DNA of 64,000 nucleotides from Flavobacterium sp. LMO8 (GTDB lineage Bacteria; Bacteroidota; Bacteroidia; Flavobacteriales; Flavobacteriaceae): NCBI RefSeq assembly GCF_009495755.1, contig NZ_WIBJ01000008.1, forward strand, positions 1-64,000. The letters are read 5' to 3'. The notes beneath the pieces are model-generated. The model had not been told where the DNA came from. It worked only from the letters and a program-made list of their open reading frames with translations, and searched no databases. Positions within the stretch are counted from its first letter, which is position 1. The number at the start of each line of letters is the position of its first letter. The translations under genes were made by a program, and so were the position numbers. This document shows, in pieces, positions 39,307 to 50,618 of this stretch.

Positions 39307-40107
39307 TTATGATCCTAGTTCAACGGCTCTTGCATTGGCAGATTCAATTCCTTCTATTACAATTTCTTGAAGTTCTTTTTGATTGAAAACAGACAAAGCA
39401 GCTTCGGTTGTTCCTCCTTTTGAAGCAACTCGTTGAATCCAAGCTTTATTAGACAATTTACTTCTATTTTGCAATTGAACTGAACCTGAAAATGTTTGAC
39501 TTACCAAAAACTCTGCTTCTGAAGGTGAAAAACCTAATTTAACAGCAGATTCAATCATGGCTTGCATGAAATAAAACACATAAGCGGGTCCACTTCCTGA
39601 AACGGCTGTTGCTGCATTTAGCATTTCTTCTTTTTCGATATAAATGGATTTTCCAGTCGTATTGATTAAATTCTGAACAATGAAAAGTTCTTTTCTATCC
39701 ACCGCGTTTGAAGCGCAAAAAACAGTCATTCCCTCGCCTATTTGGGTTGGAATATTTGGCATTGAACGTACTATTTTAGTAACATTTAAATCCCTTTGCA
39801 TCATTTCAATTGAAATTCCTGCCATTACAGACAAAACCACGTGTTCTGGATTTAGAAATATTTGTATCTCAGAAGCTAATTGTTTAAAATCTTGAGGTTT
39901 TACTGCCAAAATTAAAATATCCGACTCGAAGATTTTAGGATTCGGTTTCGTGTAAAAATTAGAAATATCAATTCCAAAACTATTCTTTTCCTCAATTTTT
40001 GTTTTGTTCAAAATTAAAATATCTGAAGCTCCTACAAAGCCAGAGCTCATAAAACTATTGGCATAGGTTTGTCCCATATTACCAAATCCGATAATTGCTA
40101 TTTTCAT
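39307..40107 (-). CDS. proC: Pyrroline-5-carboxylate reductase
   Basis: A 266-residue NAD(P)H-dependent enzyme for the last step of proline synthesis. N-terminal dinucleotide fold IAIIGFGNMGQTYA, VLSVMAGISIEMMQRDL, RSMPNIPTQIGEGMT, and the C-terminal signature AVSGSGPAYVFYFMQAMIESAVKLG with KGGTTEAAL. Full length. Its partner enzyme substrate, pyrroline-5-carboxylate, is also made from ornithine by RocD encoded at 54.7 kb. Confidence 0.97.
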   Translation of the reverse strand: MKIAIIGFGNMGQTYANSFMSSGFVGASDILILNKTKIEEKNSFGIDISNFYTKPNPKIFESDILILAVKPQDFKQLASEIQIFLNPEHVVLSVMAGISIEMMQRDLNVTKIVRSMPNIPTQIGEGMTVFCASNAVDRKELFIVQNLINTTGKSIYIEKEEMLNAATAVSGSGPAYVFYFMQAMIESAVKLGFSPSEAEFLVSQTFSGSVQLQNRSKLSNKAWIQRVASKGGTTEAALSVFNQKELQEIVIEGIESANARAVELGS

Positions 40108-40116
40108 GATGTGATA

Positions 40117-40147
40117 TAAAAAAACCCTGTCGGTGCAGACAGGGTTT
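40117..40147 (-). terminator. Terminator of the pyrG-yidC operon
   Basis: Minus strand AAACCCTGTC/GACAGGGTTT, a perfect 10-bp stem with a six-base loop, followed by seven T residues. It starts 16 bases after the yidC stop. Confidence 0.92.
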
Positions 40148-40162
40148 GTATTAAAATAAAAC

Positions 40163-42049
40163 TTATTTTTTCTTTTGTGCGGCTTTTTGAGCTTCTGCTT
40201 GCTCCATCATTTCGCGCATTTTTTTCTGGAATTTACTTTCCTTTTTCTCTTTAGTTTTATTCTCTTGAATTTGAGCGTGAATTTTATCTTCTTTCACGAT
40301 GTAGTTTTTAATAACCAACATAATTCCAATCGTAATTAAGTTAGAAATGAAGTAATACAAACTCAATCCTGATGCATAATTATTAAAGAAGAATAACATC
40401 ATTACAGGCGAAATGTAAATCATAATTTTCATGATTTTACCCATATCTGGCATACCTTCTTGTGGTGGTGTGCTCATTGCTTGGTCACCCGTTGTCATTT
40501 TCATATAGAAGAAAATAGCGATAGAAGCTAAGATTGGGAATAAACTCACGTGACTTCCATAAAATGGAATATGGAAAGGCAATTGAAGTACAGCATCAAA
40601 TGAAGATAAATCATCTGCCCAAAGGAAAGACTTTTGTCTTAAATCAAACATCGATGGGAAGAACTGAAACAACGCATAGAAAATCGGCATTTGCATCAAG
40701 GCTGGTAAACATCCTGCCATAGGGTTTACACCGGCTTTAGAATACAACTTCATTGTTTCTTGTTGTTTCTTCATTGGATTGTCTTTGAATTTTTCATTCA
40801 ATTCCGCAATTTCAGGACGTAAAACCTTCATTTTTGCTTGAGACAAATAAGACTTGTATGTTACTGGCGACATTACAATACGAACTAAAATCGTAAATAA
40901 TACAATCGCAATTCCGTAACCTACTCCTAATGCTGAAATAAATCCGAAAACTGGAATAAAAATATAACGGTTAATCCATCCGAAAATTCCCCAACCTAAC
41001 GGCATGATTTCGTCTAGATTTCTTTCGTAATCATTTAAAATTTCATATTTCGCTGGACCATAATACCAATTCATATTATAGTTTAAAGCTCCATTTTTAA
41101 ATTCTAATGGCACTTGAGCTGTGAAATTTTTAGTAAAAACAGTATCAATTTCTTCATCATCAACTAAATTATCTGATTTGAATTTAGCTGTTTTGAATTT
41201 CGTATCTGTTAATAAAATAGAAGTAAACAAATGTTGTTTGAAAGCGATGTATGAAACGTCATTTGCTTCATCTTCAGAATCTTTCGCCGCGTTTAAATAA
41301 TCGTCTTTTCCATCTTCATATTCGAAAACTAACTCAGTATAACGATTTTCATACGAAACACTTTTCTCGTTTCTGTATGATTTTAATTGCCATTCTAAAT
41401 CTAATGGTTTTGAAGTATTGACAACTTTTTCTAAACCTTGAGAACGGATAGCAAAATCTAACATGTACTCGTTAGGTTTTAAAACATAACGGTATTCTAA
41501 AAACTGATCTGGACCTGCTTTTAATTGTAACGTTAAGACTTGATTTTTACCTTCGGTAGTCAACTTAGGTTCAAAATACATGTCTTTTGTATGCAACGTT
41601 CTGTTATCAGTCGTATTTAACGCGATGTCTAAAGAAGCGTTTTTGTCTTTGATAATTTGAACTGCTTTTTTCGAATTTTTCTCAAATTGATCAAAACCTA
41701 AAACAGTTGCATCAACGATATAACCACCTTTATTAGAAATTTTAAGTGATAAAACTTCATTTTTGATCTCAGTAACAGCATCTGTAGCCGATGGAAGTGT
41801 TGCAGAATATCCAAAAGAACCTAATTGTGCTTGCGCTTCTACATTTTTAGTAGAGTCTGCTACTGGCGTTGCTGCAACGGTTGAAGATACTGTTTTAACT
41901 TCTTTAGCTTGTTTGTCTAATTGCTCTTTTTTCTCTTTTTCCTTTATTTCTTCTGGTGTTGGAGCATTTGAATATAACATCCAAATTAAAATTCCAGAAA
42001 TCAATACAAATCCGATAATCGAATTAAGGTCTAATTTTTTTTCTTCCAT
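40163..42049 (-). CDS. yidC: Membrane protein insertase YidC
   Basis: A 628-residue inner membrane insertase. An N-terminal anchor (about 9-25) is followed by a large periplasmic beta domain (60-345), then the conserved five-helix core: YGIAIVLFTILVRIVMSPVTYKSYLSQAKMK, NPMAGCLPALMQMPIFYALFQFFPSM, and the last helices near 500-585. The C-terminus is very basic (KEKKESKFQKKMREMMEQ), as usual for YidC that contacts ribosomes. It follows pyrG by 40 bases. Confidence 0.97.
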   Translation of the reverse strand: MEEKKLDLNSIIGFVLISGILIWMLYSNAPTPEEIKEKEKKEQLDKQAKEVKTVSSTVAATPVADSTKNVEAQAQLGSFGYSATLPSATDAVTEIKNEVLSLKISNKGGYIVDATVLGFDQFEKNSKKAVQIIKDKNASLDIALNTTDNRTLHTKDMYFEPKLTTEGKNQVLTLQLKAGPDQFLEYRYVLKPNEYMLDFAIRSQGLEKVVNTSKPLDLEWQLKSYRNEKSVSYENRYTELVFEYEDGKDDYLNAAKDSEDEANDVSYIAFKQHLFTSILLTDTKFKTAKFKSDNLVDDEEIDTVFTKNFTAQVPLEFKNGALNYNMNWYYGPAKYEILNDYERNLDEIMPLGWGIFGWINRYIFIPVFGFISALGVGYGIAIVLFTILVRIVMSPVTYKSYLSQAKMKVLRPEIAELNEKFKDNPMKKQQETMKLYSKAGVNPMAGCLPALMQMPIFYALFQFFPSMFDLRQKSFLWADDLSSFDAVLQLPFHIPFYGSHVSLFPILASIAIFFYMKMTTGDQAMSTPPQEGMPDMGKIMKIMIYISPVMMLFFFNNYASGLSLYYFISNLITIGIMLVIKNYIVKEDKIHAQIQENKTKEKKESKFQKKMREMMEQAEAQKAAQKKK

Positions 42050-42088
42050 CTACTTAGTAATGTTCAATGTTCAGTCTTACGTGAACGT

Positions 42089-43790
<1,702 letters not shown>

Positions 43791-43830
43791 TTAGTCGATG
43801 TATCAATTTTGTAATTAAATTGTAAACAAT

Positions 43831-44061
43831 TTATTTTTGTTTTGGAAAGTTTCGGCGGATGTTTCGAACCAGTTCTTCTAAGCCGTTTAGCTTGAGTTCG
43901 TGGACCAATTTTAATTGTTCGCCTAATTGACCTTTTGGAAAACCTTTATTGGCATACCAAACCACATAATACTCCGGAAGGTCGATTAAGTAATAGCCTT
44001 CGTATTTACCAAACGGCATTTTAGTGTGTGCGAGTTTTACGAGAAGTTCTTGGTTGGTCAT
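43831..44061 (-). CDS. DUF3820 family small protein
   Basis: A 76-residue cytosolic protein. The family core KMPFGKYEGYYLIDLPEYYVVWYANKGFPKGQLGEQL is intact. DUF3820 proteins are sometimes annotated as quorum-sensing-regulated virulence factors, but the biochemical role is not known. Last of the LysM-OsmC-hypothetical cluster, 38 bases after the preceding gene. Confidence 0.9.
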   Translation of the reverse strand: MTNQELLVKLAHTKMPFGKYEGYYLIDLPEYYVVWYANKGFPKGQLGEQLKLVHELKLNGLEELVRNIRRNFPKQK

Positions 44062-44068
44062 TTTTTTG

Positions 44069-44098
44069 AGAGGATAGAAAAAAGAGAAAAGATGAAAG
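44069..44098 (+). repeat. Short purine-only tract
   Basis: GAGGATAGAAAAAAGAGAAA and following bases are almost entirely A and G, like the tract upstream of priA at 24430-24479. It may be another copy of the same intergenic repeat. Confidence 0.3.
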
Positions 44099-44099
44099 A

Positions 44100-44858
44100 C
44101 TAATTCACTATTTTGTAAAATTTGAATCTTTCAGAATCTTTGTTGATTTTTTTCAACTCTTTATCTTCAATATGTTTTGGGATTTCGAAATAAGATATCG
44201 GAATTTCTTTTTGTTCTATTTTTGACAGTTCGATATCAACAATCATATAGCCTAACAAGGTTGTTGTCATCGTATATTTTAAAATTAAATTAGAACCTAT
44301 TAAATCTTCCACTTCTTTATCATAAATCTGATTATCTTCACTAATCAAAATATTTCTTTTTACAGGAAGTTTTAAAAAATCATGAGAAATTAAATAGATT
44401 TCCTTTGAGTATTTTTTCTTAACAGTTATCCTATTGGCTTTAATTTCAGTATTGTTGAATTTTATGATTGTATCATTTTGCGTCAACTCAATGATTTCAT
44501 TATGACTATAATCTGCACCTAATTGTCTATTGTAGATATTTCTAAAATTCAAATCATCAACAGTAAGTTCATTTTCGGTAATTATGTATTTCTTTTTTTT
44601 ATTGAAATTTAAAATTACAGTTTCGTTTTTACCATTGTTGATTTTTTTGACATAACCCAAATCATTAATCTTAATATTGAGAGAATCAAAATACTCCCCT
44701 TTTTGAATCATTTTATCTTTTAAATCTTTAAATTTCAATGTATCCGATTTATAAATCACATAACCATCCATCTTTGCAGTATAGATCAATTCACCTTCAA
44801 AATTTTGAGACTGAATTGAATTAAAAGCAAATAATAAGATTATTGAAAATAACTTCAT
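44100..44858 (-). CDS. Exported GLPGLI-like hypothetical protein
   Basis: A 252-residue protein. I start it at the ATG at 44858, which gives a clean signal peptide (MKLFSIILLFAFNSIQSQ); the longer frame to 44918 begins with TTG and runs through a dispersed repeat. The mature part is beta-rich and acidic/lysine-rich (FEGELIYTAKMDG, NETVILNFNKKKKYIITENEL), reminiscent of GLPGLI-type proteins of Bacteroidota, though the GLPGLI motif itself is absent. Function unknown. Confidence 0.6.
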   Translation of the reverse strand: MKLFSIILLFAFNSIQSQNFEGELIYTAKMDGYVIYKSDTLKFKDLKDKMIQKGEYFDSLNIKINDLGYVKKINNGKNETVILNFNKKKKYIITENELTVDDLNFRNIYNRQLGADYSHNEIIELTQNDTIIKFNNTEIKANRITVKKKYSKEIYLISHDFLKLPVKRNILISEDNQIYDKEVEDLIGSNLILKYTMTTTLLGYMIVDIELSKIEQKEIPISYFEIPKHIEDKELKKINKDSERFKFYKIVN

Positions 44859-44863
44859 AAAAA

Positions 44864-44882
44864 GAGATTCCTTCGGAATGAC
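44864..44882. repeat. Dispersed micro-hairpin GAGATTCC-ttc-GGAATGACA
   Basis: A hairpin ATTCC/GGAAT with a three-base TTC loop, in the context GAGATTCCTTCGGAATGACA. A related TTCTGCGGAATGACAA lies at 299-313. I recall this motif between genes of many Flavobacterium genomes. Confidence 0.45.
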
Positions 44883-44908
44883 AAGATTGTGGATAAAATT
44901 CTGTTTAA

Positions 44909-45313
44909 TTATTTCCAATTAAAAATAATCTCTTTTTTAATATCAGGATGTAAACTATAAAAAACTGGGCAAGTCATAGCCGTTCTTTCTAGGATAGTTT
45001 TTGTTTTTTCGTCGGGATGGATATAGAAATGGAAAGTTACGTGAATTTCAGTGATTCTTCTTGGTTCGGTTCCCATGATTTTGGTTACTTCTGCGGTGGA
45101 ACCTGAAAAATCTACGTCTAAATCACGTGCTTTGATTCCCATAACGGTGAACATGCAACTAGCTAATCCGTTAGCAACAGTGTCGGTTGGAGAAAAGGCT
45201 TCTCCTTTTCCGTTGTTGTCTAGTGGTGCATCCGAAATAATTTCTGAACCTGATTGTAAATGTATGGAAGAGGTGCGTAAATCACCTAAATAAGTCACTT
45301 TTGAAGTTGCCAT
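44909..45313 (-). CDS. OsmC family peroxiredoxin-like protein
   Basis: A 134-residue OsmC-fold protein. The two redox cysteines expected for peroxide reduction are present: Cys in ANGLASCMFTVMGI (about residue 53) and Cys in AMTCPVFYSLHPDIK (about 117). Such proteins reduce organic hydroperoxides in the cytosol. The start overlaps the stop of the LysM gene by one base (TAATG), indicating coupling. Confidence 0.92.
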   Translation of the reverse strand: MATSKVTYLGDLRTSSIHLQSGSEIISDAPLDNNGKGEAFSPTDTVANGLASCMFTVMGIKARDLDVDFSGSTAEVTKIMGTEPRRITEIHVTFHFYIHPDEKTKTILERTAMTCPVFYSLHPDIKKEIIFNWK

Positions 45314-47199
45314 TATTGCGCTTGTTTAATCGTTAAATCAGTGTCGTAATACAATAAATACGTCGCGTTATTTGAAATTAATCCGTTACTAGAATTGTAA
45401 TCAAATGAGTTTTCTATGTATTCTGTCCTAGTTGTTGAAACTGATTTTACAAAACCTTCTGGTTGACAAATTCGTAACAAGGAATCAAAAATAACATCAA
45501 ATCCTTTTTTAGCAGCTGCATTAGGATAAATGTTATTTATTTTTTTGAACTCTTTTTCAAATTGTACTTCTTCTAGTGTTGAAGCCACTTTTGTAGCCGA
45601 TGGGAATAACATTTTCAATTCTGCTAGATTTTTCATTGGAATTTCTTCAAAATTTAAAGCATCGTACAATTCAAAAACTGCCAATTGAATGTCGTATTCT
45701 TTTTGCAATACTTTTAAAATGTTGGTAATATTTAAAATAGAACTTGCTTTTTCGATGTCCATTAACACAAAATTCTTTTGTCCTTTTACTAATTGAGATT
45801 TTAAAAGCGCCACATCTAATGCACCTTTATCATTAAAAAGAGCATGTTTTACTTCAGGATAATTTGCGATTATAAAATCTTTTGAAGTTGTTTTCTTGGA
45901 ACTTATTACCGCTACAACATTTCCATTTTTAGATTTAAAATAGTTAAACATTGAATCTTTTAACAAGTCTTCAGAAGGAACTGAATAGTATAAATTATTC
46001 ATTGGTAAACCTCTCTCTTTTGAAAGTGGCGAAATAACCGGAACATTATATTTTGAAAGCAATTGCGCTGTAGTTTCCACAACTGAATTTTGGAAAGGAC
46101 CAACTACTACATCAACATTTTCAAAATTATTTTTAGAAATAATCGATGCAACATTTGATGAATACTTAGTACTTTCTACATCATAAACTTTTACATTAAC
46201 TGGCAACCCAAGTGTTTTTGCCGAATCGATTGCCATAAGTGCACCAGCATAAAAATCTAATGTAAGATTTAAAAATTTGTTGGTTTTTAATTGTTCCGTT
46301 TTAGTTTTTAAGGAATCCGTTGCAATTTTGTTCATATTGAACGGTAAAAGTAAAACTAGACTTCTTTGATTTGACTTATCTACTGAATTTATAAGGTTGA
46401 TTTTCTTCTTTGCAACTAAAACAGAATCTTTTGTTTTTGCAAATACAACCCCTCCGTTTGATGGGACTTTTAAAATCATTCCGATTTTGACCCCATCTTG
46501 TAAATCAGGATTTAAAGTAATTAATTCACCTTGAGAAATATCAAACTTTTTAGACAAACTATACATTGTTTCTTTAGGTTGTACTTCATAATCAACTAAT
46601 GTAACCGAAGATATTTTTTTAGAAACAACACCAGGTTTTAAAATTACTGTTTCACCAATATTTAAACCACCAATGATTTGAGGATTTAGTTGTTCTAATT
46701 CGGTAACGGTTAATCCGTAACGACTTGCTATTCCATATTTTGTCTCCTTTGCCTCAACAACATGAGTTGTTGCATTTGATATAACTTTGGGTCTCGCAAG
46801 ATTTGATAAAGCCATACTTAATTCAGCAGAAGAAGGTTTTGATACAAAAATTTCTTGTCCAATTTTTAAACCATTTTCCAAAACTATCTTGTTCCAGGTT
46901 TCGATATCAGAAACTGAAACATTATATTTTTTGCTTATTCCAAAAAGTGTTTCTTTCGGTTCAACAGTATGTTTTACAGCTTTATTTACTGTACCATTGG
47001 GAATTAATAGTGTAGTATTTTCCTTAACACCATTTTTCGCATCTGGATTTAATCGATAAATATCAAAAGGTGTTACCTCATATTTTTTTGCGATTTGAAA
47101 AACGGTTTCCCCTTTTGCTACTACATGCTTAATCTGAGATTGAACAGGTAACGCGAAAAGAAAAATCAAACTGAAAAGAAAAACAACTCTTTTTATCAT
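45313..47199 (-). CDS. LysM-repeat exported protein with periplasmic-binding-like domain
   Basis: A 628-residue exported protein: signal peptide (1-21), four LysM repeats (about 24-67, 76-119, 145-188, 202-247; each with a KGETVFQIAKKY- or KETLFGISKKY-type start and a closing IPNG/ILK motif), a linker, and a C-terminal domain (about 275-610) that resembles the amino-acid ABC-transporter binding protein fold (LLLPFNMNKIATDS, LDFYAGALMAIDSAKTLGLPVNVKVYD, VVGPFQNSVVETTAQLLSKYNVPVISPLSK). LysM would anchor it to peptidoglycan. Whether the second domain still binds a ligand is unknown. Confidence 0.88.
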   Translation of the reverse strand: MIKRVVFLFSLIFLFALPVQSQIKHVVAKGETVFQIAKKYEVTPFDIYRLNPDAKNGVKENTTLLIPNGTVNKAVKHTVEPKETLFGISKKYNVSVSDIETWNKIVLENGLKIGQEIFVSKPSSAELSMALSNLARPKVISNATTHVVEAKETKYGIASRYGLTVTELEQLNPQIIGGLNIGETVILKPGVVSKKISSVTLVDYEVQPKETMYSLSKKFDISQGELITLNPDLQDGVKIGMILKVPSNGGVVFAKTKDSVLVAKKKINLINSVDKSNQRSLVLLLPFNMNKIATDSLKTKTEQLKTNKFLNLTLDFYAGALMAIDSAKTLGLPVNVKVYDVESTKYSSNVASIISKNNFENVDVVVGPFQNSVVETTAQLLSKYNVPVISPLSKERGLPMNNLYYSVPSEDLLKDSMFNYFKSKNGNVVAVISSKKTTSKDFIIANYPEVKHALFNDKGALDVALLKSQLVKGQKNFVLMDIEKASSILNITNILKVLQKEYDIQLAVFELYDALNFEEIPMKNLAELKMLFPSATKVASTLEEVQFEKEFKKINNIYPNAAAKKGFDVIFDSLLRICQPEGFVKSVSTTRTEYIENSFDYNSSNGLISNNATYLLYYDTDLTIKQAQ

Positions 47200-47228
47200 A
47201 ATCTTAATTTAAAAACAATACTAAACAA

Positions 47229-47287
47229 AAATTTCAATAGCAATTTATATCGTAAAAATAGAATAAAAATAATTGCTATTGAAATTT
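47229..47287. repeat. 17-bp inverted repeat between guaA and the LysM gene
   Basis: AAATTTCAATAGCAATT at 47229-47245 and its exact complement at 47271-47287, with a 25-base AT-only spacer. It begins 26 bases past the guaA stop on the minus strand. It may act as a weak terminator or be a dispersed repeat. Confidence 0.5.
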
Positions 47288-47312
47288 ATATGTCGAATTT
47301 GAAAAATTTATT

Positions 47313-48845
47313 TTATTCCCATTCAATCGTTGCAGGTGGTTTCGAACTGATGTCATACACCACTCGGTTTACTCCTCTAACGTTATTTATAATTTCATTA
47401 GAAATTTTCATTAAAAACTCATACGGCAAATGTACCCAATCTGCTGTCATTCCATCAGTAGATTCAACTGCGCGTAAAGCTACTACTTTTTCGTATGTAC
47501 GCTCATCGCCCATTACTCCTACACTATTTACGGGCAACAAGATTGCTCCCGCTTGCCATACTTTATCGTATAATCCGTGTTCTTTTAATCCGTTGATAAA
47601 AACCGCGTCTACTTCTTGTAAAATAGCTACTTTTTCCGCTGTAATATCACCTAAAATACGAATCGCTAATCCTGGTCCTGGAAATGGATGACGACCTAAT
47701 AATTCTTCGTCGATTCCTAAACTTCTTCCTACTCTACGCACTTCATCTTTGAATAACATTCGTAAAGGTTCTACCACTTGCAATTTCATAAAATCAGGCA
47801 ATCCACCTACGTTATGATGCGATTTAATCGTTGCTGAAGGTCCGCCAGTTGCTGAAACTGATTCGATAACATCAGGATAAATTGTACCTTGACCTAACCA
47901 TTTTACATCAGTTAATTGGTGTGCTTCATCATCAAAAACTTCAATGAACGCTTTTCCAATGGCTTTACGTTTTGCTTCTGGATCATCTAACCCAGCTAAC
48001 GCATCCAAAAAGCGTACCGAAGCATCAACTCCTTTTACATTTAATCCCATTCCTTTGTACTGATTTAGTACATTTTGGAATTCATTTTTACGTAATAATC
48101 CATTGTTTACGAATATACAATATAAGTTTTCTCCAATTGCTTTGTTCAATAAAACTGCCGCTACTGTTGAATCTACACCACCAGAAAGTCCTAAAACTAC
48201 TTTATCGTTTCCGATTTTAGTTTTCATTTCTGCAACTACTTCCTCTACGAAAGCGTTTGGCGTGAAATTTTGAGGTACTTGTGCAATTTTCACTAAGAAG
48301 TTTTCCAACATTTGTTTTCCATCGGTTGAATGGTATACTTCTGGGTGAAACTGAATCGCATAAGTAGTTTCTCCTTCAATTTTATAAGCTGCGTTTTCTA
48401 CATCTTTTGTACTAGCAATCATTACGCCATTAGTAGGCAATTTCTTGATTGAATCAGAATGACTCATCCAAACTTGGCTATTTTCAGAAACACCTTCTAA
48501 AAACACTTCGTTTTCTTTGATATACGAAAGATTAGCTCTTCCGTATTCTCTTGTATTTGAAGCCGCAACTTCTCCACCAGAAAAATGGGCTAAATATTGT
48601 GCTCCATAACAAACGGCTAATAATGGCATTTTACCTCTAATTTGAGATAAATCTGGATGTAATGCTTCTTCAGAACGAACTGAACATGGACTTCCTCCTA
48701 AGATTACGGCTTTGTATGATGATAAATCTGCTGGAATTTTATCGAATGGAAAAATCTCGCAGAAAATGTTTAATTCTCTAACTCTTCGGGCAATTAATTG
48801 GGTGTATTGCGAACCGAAATCTAAAATTAATACGTTGTGTTGCAT
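47313..48845 (-). CDS. guaA: GMP synthase (glutamine-hydrolysing)
   Basis: A 510-residue enzyme that aminates XMP to GMP. The glutaminase domain (1-195) has the nucleophile in [14 protein letters not shown] and the His-Glu pair in QFHPEVYHS. The ATP-pyrophosphatase P-loop is [16 protein letters not shown] (about 220), and the dimerisation domain ends with KPPATIEWE. Complete. It has a CAACAACAA-type leader like those of pyrG and purM. Confidence 0.98.
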   Translation of the reverse strand: MQHNVLILDFGSQYTQLIARRVRELNIFCEIFPFDKIPADLSSYKAVILGGSPCSVRSEEALHPDLSQIRGKMPLLAVCYGAQYLAHFSGGEVAASNTREYGRANLSYIKENEVFLEGVSENSQVWMSHSDSIKKLPTNGVMIASTKDVENAAYKIEGETTYAIQFHPEVYHSTDGKQMLENFLVKIAQVPQNFTPNAFVEEVVAEMKTKIGNDKVVLGLSGGVDSTVAAVLLNKAIGENLYCIFVNNGLLRKNEFQNVLNQYKGMGLNVKGVDASVRFLDALAGLDDPEAKRKAIGKAFIEVFDDEAHQLTDVKWLGQGTIYPDVIESVSATGGPSATIKSHHNVGGLPDFMKLQVVEPLRMLFKDEVRRVGRSLGIDEELLGRHPFPGPGLAIRILGDITAEKVAILQEVDAVFINGLKEHGLYDKVWQAGAILLPVNSVGVMGDERTYEKVVALRAVESTDGMTADWVHLPYEFLMKISNEIINNVRGVNRVVYDISSKPPATIEWE

Positions 48846-48890
48846 TTTATTGTTGTTGTGTTGTAAATTTTAATTTCATTAAAAACAGAA

Positions 48891-48910
48891 AGACAAGTCA
48901 TGACTTGTCT
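48891..48910. repeat. Perfect palindrome AGACAAGTCATGACTTGTCT
   Basis: A 20-base perfect palindrome eight bases past the purM stop, extended on one side to GTCTCTAC. It resembles the GTAGAGACAAG-type palindromes that I recall between genes in Bacteroidota. It may serve as terminator for purM on the minus strand, though only a short T-run follows. Confidence 0.5.
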
Positions 48911-48917
48911 CTACAAA

Positions 48918-50096
48918 TTAATATTCAAATTTTCCGTATTCGGATGTAATTGTTAATTTCTTACTATCTGATTTTTCTACTCTTCCTACGATTTGTGCGT
49001 CGATGTTTAATGATTTTGAAATTTCGATAATATCTTGTGCTACTTCGGCTGGAACGTATACTTCCATTCTGTGACCACAATTGAATACCTGATACATTTC
49101 TTTCCAATCCGTTTTAGAATTTTCTTGAATCAATTTAAATAATGGTGGCACTGGAAATAAATTATCTTTAATCACGTGAACGTTTTCTACAAAGTGAAGC
49201 ACTTTTGTTTGCGCACCACCAGAACAATGAACCATTCCGTGAATTTGATTGGAATTGTATTTTGATAAAATCTTTTTGATTACTGGCGCATACGTTCTCG
49301 TAGGAGAAAGCACTAATTTTCCAGCGTCAATTGGACTATTTTCAACAGCATCTGTCAATTTAGTTTGACCTGAATACACTAATTCATTTGGAACTGAAGC
49401 ATCAAAACTTTCTGGATATTTCTCCGCTAAATATTTGGCAAAAACATCATGACGAGCTGAAGTTAATCCATTGCTTCCCATTCCGCCATTGTATTCTTTT
49501 TCGTAAGTAGCTTGTCCGAAAGAAGCCAATCCTACAATAACATCTCCTGCTTGAATATTTGCGTTATCAATTACATCAGCACGTTTCATGCGAGCTGTTA
49601 CGGTTGAATCTACAATAATCGTTCGAACTAAATCGCCTACATCTGCAGTTTCACCTCCAGTAGAATGAATCGTAACGCCGTGATTTTTTAAATCTGAAAT
49701 TAATTCTTCTGTTCCGTTGATAATAGCTGAAATGACTTCGCCTGGAATTAGATTTTTATTTCTTCCAATGGTTGATGAAAGTAGAATATTATCGGTTGCT
49801 CCGACACATAATAAATCATCTATATTCATGATTAAAGCGTCTTGAGCAATTCCTTTCCAAACCGAAATATCGCCTGTTTCTTTCCAATACATATAGGCCA
49901 AGGAAGATTTTGTTCCTGCTCCGTCAGCATGCATAATGATGCAATAATGGTCGTCGTTTGTTAAATAATCAGGGATGATTTTACAAAATGCTTGTGGAAA
50001 TAAGCCTTTGTCGATGTTTTTGATAGCTTGGTGCACATCTTCTTTAGAAGCCGAAACTCCTCTTAAATTGTAGCGTTTGCTCGTATCAGAACTCAT
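48918..50096 (-). CDS. purM: Phosphoribosylformylglycinamidine cyclo-ligase (PurM-like AIR synthase)
   Basis: A 392-residue ATP-dependent cyclase that closes the imidazole ring in purine synthesis. The N-terminal start YNLRGVSASKEDVHQAIKNIDKG, the metal/ATP loop IMHADGAGTKSSLAYMYWKETGD, the GETADVGDLVRTIIVDSTV strand, and SFGQATYEKEYNGGMGSNGLT fit the Bacteroidota PurM form, which is longer and diverged from E. coli PurM. The C-terminus NCGHRMEVYVPAEVAQDI is also conserved. Lies upstream of guaA on the same strand. Confidence 0.88.
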   Translation of the reverse strand: MSSDTSKRYNLRGVSASKEDVHQAIKNIDKGLFPQAFCKIIPDYLTNDDHYCIIMHADGAGTKSSLAYMYWKETGDISVWKGIAQDALIMNIDDLLCVGATDNILLSSTIGRNKNLIPGEVISAIINGTEELISDLKNHGVTIHSTGGETADVGDLVRTIIVDSTVTARMKRADVIDNANIQAGDVIVGLASFGQATYEKEYNGGMGSNGLTSARHDVFAKYLAEKYPESFDASVPNELVYSGQTKLTDAVENSPIDAGKLVLSPTRTYAPVIKKILSKYNSNQIHGMVHCSGGAQTKVLHFVENVHVIKDNLFPVPPLFKLIQENSKTDWKEMYQVFNCGHRMEVYVPAEVAQDIIEISKSLNIDAQIVGRVEKSDSKKLTITSEYGKFEY

Positions 50097-50104
50097 GAAT
50101 GTAG

Positions 50105-50130
50105 TGTGTTGTTGTTGTGGCGCAAAGATA
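50105..50130 (-). promoter_or_regulatory. -7 box and CAA-repeat leader of purM
   Basis: TATCTTTG (50130-50123 on the minus strand) is a good -7 element, although no TTG at the right distance is obvious. It is followed at once by GCGCCACAACAACAACAC, like the leaders of pyrG and guaA. Confidence 0.45.
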
Positions 50131-50171
50131 GTTCTAAAATTTAGAATTTAGAAGTATGAATTTAGAATTTG

Positions 50172-50618
50172 TTAAATTTTTATAACATGAACAGCTTCAA
50201 CCAATTCCGAATCGTTATTTGGAAACAAAATATTTTCAATTTTAAAAGTGGTAAAGCATTCTTCTTTTTTAGATGAAACATCGTAGTTTACATTGATTTC
50301 ATTCATTTGCATTGTAGTTTCGTTATTCAATTTAATGAGAAACGAATTTCCTATAGGATTTACAACGGGTGGAAATATTTGAATAAGATTTGTATTTTCT
50401 ATAAATTCAAACGGAATTGAAACTTCATCTAAATCTTCAACAGTAATTTGTTGCATGGTATAGGTTTCGTTTTCAAACACATTTTCACCAGAAGTTTCGT
50501 CTACAATCTCAACAAAAAAAGAAGCAGGAGTTGGTTTATTTCCTTCATCACAATCATCATTACAACTTACAAAAGAAGCTACTAGTAGCAGTGCAAATAA
50601 ACTTATTACTTTTTTCAT
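50172..50618 (-). CDS. Small lipoprotein linked to the OmpA-like array
   Basis: A 148-residue lipoprotein: signal peptide with lipobox (SFVSC, Cys19) and an acidic start NDDCDEGNK. The mature part is beta-rich (PASFFVEIVDETSGENVFENETYTM). It resembles, in size and layout (CNDDCDEG.. versus CEKDDICAEG..), the lipoprotein at 58272, so both may belong to one family of small lipoproteins. Its ATG overlaps the stop of the adjacent OmpA-like gene by four bases, tying it to the array. Function unknown. Confidence 0.65.
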   Translation of the reverse strand: MKKVISLFALLLVASFVSCNDDCDEGNKPTPASFFVEIVDETSGENVFENETYTMQQITVEDLDEVSIPFEFIENTNLIQIFPPVVNPIGNSFLIKLNNETTMQMNEINVNYDVSSKKEECFTTFKIENILFPNNDSELVEAVHVIKI

